From the NCBI RefSeq assembly GCF_000237925.1, contig NC_031502.1:4732458-4796457 (forward strand): DNA of 64,000 nt, read 5' to 3'. The translations under genes and the position numbers were made by a program. Below, in pieces: positions 61,701-64,000 of the stretch. Numbering within the stretch: the stretch's first letter is position 1; each line of letters opens with the position of its first letter. The notes under the pieces were generated by a model. That model was not told the DNA's origin. It was given only the letters and a program-made list of their open reading frames with translations, and ran no database searches. The stretch is from Schistosoma mansoni (taxonomy: Eukaryota > Platyhelminthes > Trematoda > Strigeidida > Schistosomatidae).

Positions 61701-63982
61701 TTTTTTCCATTGTTTCGGTCGTCCATCTGGCATAAAACCATGTTTCTCTGATCGTTTCCGCCAATTAGCATCAGTTCTAATTATGTAAAACAAGATGAAT
61801 ACCGATACTTTATATCAGAAACGTTTCGATGAAATTTGAGTATAATATGTGGATGTAAGTTAATACTAAACAAAAGGATTGGGAAAGAATTAAAAATAAA
61901 CTGTTTAAGCGGTTATTCATTTATACTTTAAATGTATGAATATTCTAGAAGAGAACACTGTCGAGCATAAAAACAATTTCCAGAAACCGAAGATTACGAC
62001 ATAGTTTATGTAGTACCTAAGAATAAAAATGACTAGTTCAGCAAAGCTCAGGCAGAAAGTAAAAAGGAAAAGAATTATGATTAAGGTTGTGGGAAAAGTA
62101 ATATGTATAAAACTCTAGATACTATAGTTACCAAGTCAAAGCAAGATTAAAGTATCTCTTTGAATATGTAAATTTGGTTTTCGTTTTAGCAACAGCTTCA
62201 GTAAAGCGTAACGAATTTTGAATCCTTTGTTTATTGATTGTTTTGAAACGTCATCATATTTGATGTCAAGCGAATAATGAGGAATTACACTGTTGATAAT
62301 ATGCTGTTCTTTTGGTCTCCCAGCTTTTGTGGAACATTTCGAAGATGTGGACACTAAACCTTTCTGTTCCTCCAGTGTATGTGCTTCAACAAATACGTGT
62401 TAACTGGTAGATACAATTGGATACTTTAGTGAGCTAGGATCGTTGTCTAAACTTATAGATTGGAAAAACTGTACGCAACGTCAGCTTTATTATATTAGAT
62501 TTAAGAAGACGACATACATTTACGAAACAGTCAAGATCAACTTAATATATGTAATATTTATTAGAAGCACGAGGTAGAAAGATCATAACAAAATTGTCAT
62601 TGTATGTCACTTATAAGCAAAAATGATATTCTATCTGGTTTTGCATTATACCGCTTATGTACTTTGAAACATCCCTCTAATTAGCAGTTAACAGGTGGGA
62701 ATTCCACTGCGTTTACTTTAGTTTGAACTACGGGTAGTATTGTCAGCGCACAGATTGCATGACTCAAAACTGAGTATTTACATTTGAATTAAGTAGAAGA
62801 TTTACGTCGTATTGAGCCTGTATTTAAAGTTACAAACGTGGTTGAATGCTTAACCTCGATTAAAATTTATTTAGACAGACTTATTTCAAATTGTTCGGTT
62901 TTTCTAATGTCAGTCTGAATACGAGTGTGCAACTGATTTGATCAGCAAACTGGATTTTCGAAGATCAGGTCGCGTTATACGATATGACCATATACCAAAA
63001 AATACTGGTGGTCAAAGTAAATTAAACACACTATTAAGGAACCAAAATAAACTCGAACAATTACCTTTCTTCACGATCAATAACACGTACACAATTAACA
63101 ACAAAGCGATTGTGAGTAATTACTGCACTAGTTAAACGTGATCCAAGAACAATTATTTTATGTCTAAACATATCATTTAAATTTCAAGCTCACGGAAAAA
63201 GGCACGCAATGTCTACAGAATGGATAAAGAAAGGAGAATTAAAGCAATCGAAAATTAAGGACATACATCTAAATCTTCCATAGACTTTTGTCGATACACT
63301 TCAAACATCAGTTCATCTCGAATCCCTTCCAAATCCTGCATTCTGAATGGGAAGAAAAGAATTAGGAGGAAAGGGACTTACAGTTTATGACCTTCTAAGA
63401 GATTTTCTGATTCCAGATAAGTTCGAGCCTGTTCAAATGTTTCAGGTGCCTTCACAAGATAACTCATATTTTCCATAGCAGCACCAAGCTACATAATTGT
63501 TTATTAGTAGCAAAAGAACACTCACTTGACTGTATTTAGTTGAAAGATTTTTTAACTCATGCAACTGCTGAGATAAGCCGGACAAACCAGACAATGAAGA
63601 GCCCAGTTGGATGAGTCTAGAGCATAATAAGAAAAGTAAAATCTACCTGTTTCTACATGTTTGTGACTCAGCGAGGGCAGTATCCAGTTTTTCCAAGCCG
63701 ACTTTACTGCCGTCTAACTGACTATATAAAGCCATTTTTAACTGAGCTTCTGTGGCAGTCTGTACAAAATGGATATTTGAATGTACTGACAGTATAACTA
63801 ACCTTTTGATTTAGAAATCTAGATTTAATAATATCTATCTTATCCAGTTGTTCTGGCTTCTGAAAAGAGATTGAGTAATCAGACGCATACAAACTAACTT
63901 GAAAATGATCGGAAACTCTTTTGAGTGCACTTGCACGAGCTTTTTCCTCTAATTCAGATAACTGAAAAGATTGGACACTCAT
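42031..63982 (-). CDS. EXOC3: Exocyst complex component 3 (SEC6), 21 exons
   Basis: Exons in coding order: 63982-63899, 63859-63803, 63759-63647, 63616-63526, 63488-63382, 63342-63267, 63212-63065, 61776-61663, 59549-59447, 57300-57217, 57166-57093, 57047-56937, 55970-55904, 55064-54972, 52649-52547, 48959-48815, 48150-48079, 46439-46284, 45236-45125, 43917-43834, 42123-42031. SEC6 is a subunit of the exocyst, which tethers secretory vesicles to the plasma membrane. Landmarks matching SEC6: KPEQLDKIDIIKSRF near the N terminus, VVNCVRVIDREER, HGFMPDGRPKQWKKLLFDS, LVRHNEAIRQHTLADLKIAK, SDTEIVQLLGWINSY, MLIEYLKALISRR and QVYALLVARGDVSSD at the C terminus. All junctions are in phase except for one missing base inside exon 7. 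About 696 residues are recovered (human about 745). The last residues were not located. Confidence 0.95.
42970..43165 (-). repeat. Decayed hammerhead-type SINE-like repeat (family B)
   Basis: Minus-strand copy with GGAGTCCCATAAAAAGATGA at the hammerhead helix II site and the CAGTGCCTCCAG block. It also carries a tRNA-like stretch around GGGGATTGGATCCAGAACC (B-box side). Core bases are lost. It lies in the SEC6 intron between exons 20 and 21. Confidence 0.55.
43311..43334. repeat. (TA)n microsatellite
   Basis: About twelve TA units in the SEC6 intron between exons 20 and 21. Confidence 0.9.
44190..44340 (+). repeat. Decayed Sm-alpha-type repeat (family A)
   Basis: It reads GAGTTCAAGACTCACTGTGA (B-box side), then TAGATGATGAGTCTTAAATA, with the CTGATGAGTC motif nearly kept, followed by an altered helix II return and ACAAAAC in place of ACGAAAC. 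Inactive core. Confidence 0.55.
46925..47510 (+). repeat. Family B SINE-like element with inverted ends, decayed
   Basis: The left edge GATCTTAGCTAGACCATCA and the right edge TGGTTTAGCTAAGATC are inverted repeats. Next to each edge is a hammerhead relic: the left one on the minus strand keeps GGGCGAAACGGCC, the right one on the plus strand keeps AGAGTCCCATACT. Neither has a complete core. The middle holds AGTTGTAGTGAGAAGCC and GGATGGCGGCTC, shared with 52.1-52.4 kb. In the SEC6 intron between exons 17 and 18. Confidence 0.65.
47695..47960 (-). repeat. Sm-alpha-type repeat (family A), near full length
   Basis: Minus-strand order: B-box AGGGTTCGAGTCCC (complement at 47916-47929), then CTGACGAGTCCC and a helix II return AATGGGAT, where GAAAC has decayed to ATAAC, then the GGATTCCAC and TAGCCAC blocks. 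It ends at TTGTTTGAATCTCCCC on the plus strand. The ribozyme core is broken only at the GAAA side. Confidence 0.7.
49224..49723 (-). mobile_element. 0.53-kb retroposed repeat, copy 3
   Basis: Minus orientation, from CCCTGGTACGGCCGAGAGTG at 49.72 kb to the TATTTATGTGTTTGAATAA tail at 49.22 kb. The direct repeat ATCTGTAAA at 49211-49219 and 49724-49732 is a probable target-site duplication. It carries an open frame (MPWYGREWGESALPLEML, SLCQGSPTHCLLV, RKANVRRFNRVGG) that is also open in the copy at 61.0 kb. Confidence 0.85.
49886..50008 (+). repeat. 3' fragment of the 0.53-kb repeat
   Basis: It begins CTGCTTCGGTCTGGGCACCC and ends TTTATGTGTTCAAATAAATA. It is 5' truncated and abuts a Sm-alpha-type copy that starts at about 50010. 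Confidence 0.75.
50010..50290 (-). repeat. Sm-alpha-type repeat (family A), ribozyme deleted
   Basis: It shares TTGGTTGTTTGAATCTTCCC, GGATGGTGGCTAGCATTGG and the B-box complement AGTCGAACCCAG with the copy at 47.7 kb. The hammerhead region is shortened to GGACTTGTGAACTGG, so the catalytic core is absent. Another partial start (TTGATTATTTGAACCTTCCC) follows at 50325. Confidence 0.65.
50793..50826. repeat. (AAT)n microsatellite
   Basis: Imperfect AAT/AAC trinucleotide run. Confidence 0.9.
52097..52416 (+). repeat. Family B SINE-like element with 55-bp inverted ends
   Basis: The left end (52097-52152, ATCAATGTTAGGCCACCATT) and right end (52362-52416, the complement of ATCAATGTTAGACCACCATT) are inverted repeats matching at roughly 47 of 55 positions. 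Between them lies GGATGGCGGCTTGGTGGTCT then AGAGGTTAAGCGTTGGCG, a tRNA A-box-like stretch. The hammerhead ribozyme sits just inside the right end, and its mirror remnant is inside the left end. It lies in the SEC6 intron between exons 15 and 16. Confidence 0.75.
52339..52384 (+). ncRNA. Apparently intact hammerhead ribozyme
   Basis: Helix I GCACTA (52339-52344) pairs perfectly with TAGTGC (52379-52384). The core CTGAGGA is at 52345-52351. Helix II GTCCC/GGGAC (52352-52356 and 52362-52366) is perfect around an ATACT loop. GAAA is at 52367-52370. A minimal helix III (A-C with G-T, loop AGCC) leads to GTT, with predicted self-cleavage after T52378. All invariant core positions of the hammerhead are present. 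Schistosome SINE-like satellites are known to encode active hammerheads of this short-helix-III type. Confidence 0.8.
56120..56310 (-). repeat. Sm-alpha-type repeat (family A), decayed
   Basis: The minus strand keeps helix II AGTCCTAAATAGGAC perfectly, but the core CTGATGA is GTAACGA and GAAAC is AAAAC. The B-box side (complement of GATTCCGATCCGGTAC) is recognisable. In the SEC6 intron between exons 12 and 13. Confidence 0.65.
56755..56860 (+). repeat. tRNA-like SINE fragment
   Basis: An A-box-like TTGGTTTAGTGTTAAGTG is followed by the B-box AGGTTCGATCCC, then an edge CTTAACTTAGATCGG that resembles the family B ends (GATCTTAGCTA complement). The hammerhead block is missing. Confidence 0.5.
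58696..58736. repeat. (TA)n microsatellite
   Basis: About twenty TA units in the SEC6 intron between exons 9 and 10. Confidence 0.95.
58800..59120 (-). mobile_element. RTE-like LINE 3' fragment, minus orientation
   Basis: It contains GGATGAATCTGCACAATTTT, GAGAGGTCCCCAACCAAGTA and CTCACCTACCCAAAACTATT in the order of the 3' region at 23.4-23.6 kb (compare GGATCCCAACCAGGTAGTCT there). It is diverged and has no open frame. Confidence 0.6.
59690..60230 (+). mobile_element. RTE-like LINE 3' fragment, plus orientation
   Basis: It reads TAGTTGGGACATGTGTTACG, AGAGAGCTAGGGGTGACTA, CCCGGTTGGAGTCCGTATGA and GTGATGGCGTAGATGTGTC, matching the C-terminal codons and 3' UTR of the RTE-like family in plus orientation. 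Diverged. It lies opposite in orientation to, and 0.6 kb from, the fragment at 58.8 kb. Confidence 0.65.
60480..60720 (-). repeat. Sm-alpha-type repeat (family A), decayed
   Basis: It contains AAATTGTCTCGATATTGTCA, GGATTGTGGCTAGCGAAGG and GGATGCACCTGGATCAGAG, the reverse complement of the family A blocks. The hammerhead (TTCCTTTTCTGAGATT region) is scrambled. Confidence 0.6.
60999..61475 (+). mobile_element. 0.53-kb retroposed repeat, copy 4 (lacks the tail)
   Basis: It begins CCCCCAAATGCCCTGGTACG and stays alignable to GTGGCGCATATGTATCTG, then breaks off before the (AAAT)n tail. The frame reading SLCQGSPTHCLLVALLLF and RKANVRRLNRVGGHGKST is open, as in copy 3. In the SEC6 intron between exons 8 and 9. 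Confidence 0.8.
61480..63064. other. EXOC3: SEC6 intron region around exon 8
   Basis: Apart from exon 8 (61663-61776) nothing is recognised. A frame at 62136-62354 is not needed: exon 7 joins exon 8 directly in phase and the protein matches SEC6 without it. Confidence 0.6.
63065..63212 (-). CDS. EXOC3: SEC6 exon 7 with an apparent one-base deletion
   Basis: The exon opens TLRAFFRELE in phase with exon 6 and closes RHKIIVLGSRLTSAVITHN then RFVVNCVRVIDREER in phase with exon 8, but the two halves are in different frames. They meet at the A/T run around 63176-63188 (minus strand CTTGAAATTTAAAT). Adding one base there would give a segment exactly as long as in other SEC6 proteins. The exon is 148 nt where 149 is needed. 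A 30-bp GTGAGC...TTTAG micro-intron is possible here but leads straight to a stop. An assembly error or a real frameshift allele both remain possible. Confidence 0.75.
63213..63982 (-). CDS. EXOC3: SEC6 exons 1-6 separated by micro-introns
   Basis: The ATG at 63982-63980 begins MSVQSFQLSELEEKARASAL. The five introns between exons 1 and 6 measure 39, 43, 30, 37 and 39 bp and the sixth 54 bp, all GT...AG with pyrimidine-rich acceptors. Two of the first three (39 and 30 bp) are multiples of three. The 39-bp one stays open if retained, adding 13 residues, so naive translation runs through it. The exons encode the coiled-coil N terminus of SEC6, ending MQDLEGIRDELMFEVYR and SMEDLD. Confidence 0.9.
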
Positions 63983-64000
63983 ATCTACACTGAGGAATCA

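Noticed and set aside
62136-62354. Open frame and a neighbouring frame reading FTEAVAKTKTKFTYSKRY as an extra SEC6 exon
   Set aside because: Exon 7 joins exon 8 directly in phase and the product aligns with SEC6 without a gap; the extra segment has no counterpart.
63159-63188. A 30-bp micro-intron (GTGAGC to TTTAG) inside SEC6 exon 7
   Set aside because: Removing it puts translation into an immediate stop, and the sequence on both sides of the frame break encodes SEC6-like residues.
1-64000. CRISPR arrays, rRNA genes, intact tRNA genes, bacterial operons
   Set aside because: None was seen. Direct repeats are transposon-derived, and tRNA-like sequences have only A and B boxes without a full cloverleaf. 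Introns and repeat families mark the segment as eukaryotic.

Overview
The window reads as a nuclear genome segment of a blood fluke (genus Schistosoma; species not resolved). The reasons are an AT-rich background, split genes whose first introns are only 30-54 bp and whose later introns reach several kb, and a set of interspersed repeats that look like those known from schistosomes: Sm-alpha-type SINE-like repeats carrying hammerhead ribozyme relics, RTE-like and CR1-like LINEs, a Gypsy-like LTR element and a Penelope-like element. These family assignments come from recognition, not from a database search.

Layout. 0-1.6 kb: the end of an unrecognised plus-strand gene (two phase-compatible exons and possibly two more). 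1.6-13.2 kb: no gene found; simple repeats, degraded SINE-like copies, RTE scraps and one Penelope-type hammerhead motif near 5.47 kb. 13.28-32.42 kb: a minus-strand gene in 10 exons. The splice phases agree throughout and give an exact 717-codon frame encoding a RhoGAP-domain protein with a long Ser/Thr/Asn-rich tail. Its introns hold a Penelope-like reverse transcriptase relic, RTE-like LINE pieces and two near-identical 0.53-kb repeats. 33.9-40.5 kb: a decayed minus-strand Gypsy-like element between about 97% identical direct repeats. It has been invaded by a CR1-like LINE, which in turn holds an RTE-like LINE fragment with a 10-bp target duplication. 42.03-63.98 kb: a minus-strand gene in 21 exons for exocyst subunit SEC6/EXOC3, from its ATG to near the C terminus. 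Exon 7 shows an apparent single missing base. Its introns carry many SINE-like copies, including one (52.1-52.4 kb) with an apparently intact hammerhead ribozyme core.

The two main genes are host housekeeping or regulatory genes on the same strand: SEC6 is upstream and the RhoGAP gene lies downstream of it. SEC6 belongs to the vesicle-tethering exocyst. RhoGAP proteins switch off Rho-type GTPases. Both bear on membrane and cytoskeleton dynamics, but nothing in the sequence shows that they are functionally coupled. The liveliest biology here is ribozyme-bearing retroelements of at least three lineages and a three-level nested transposon.
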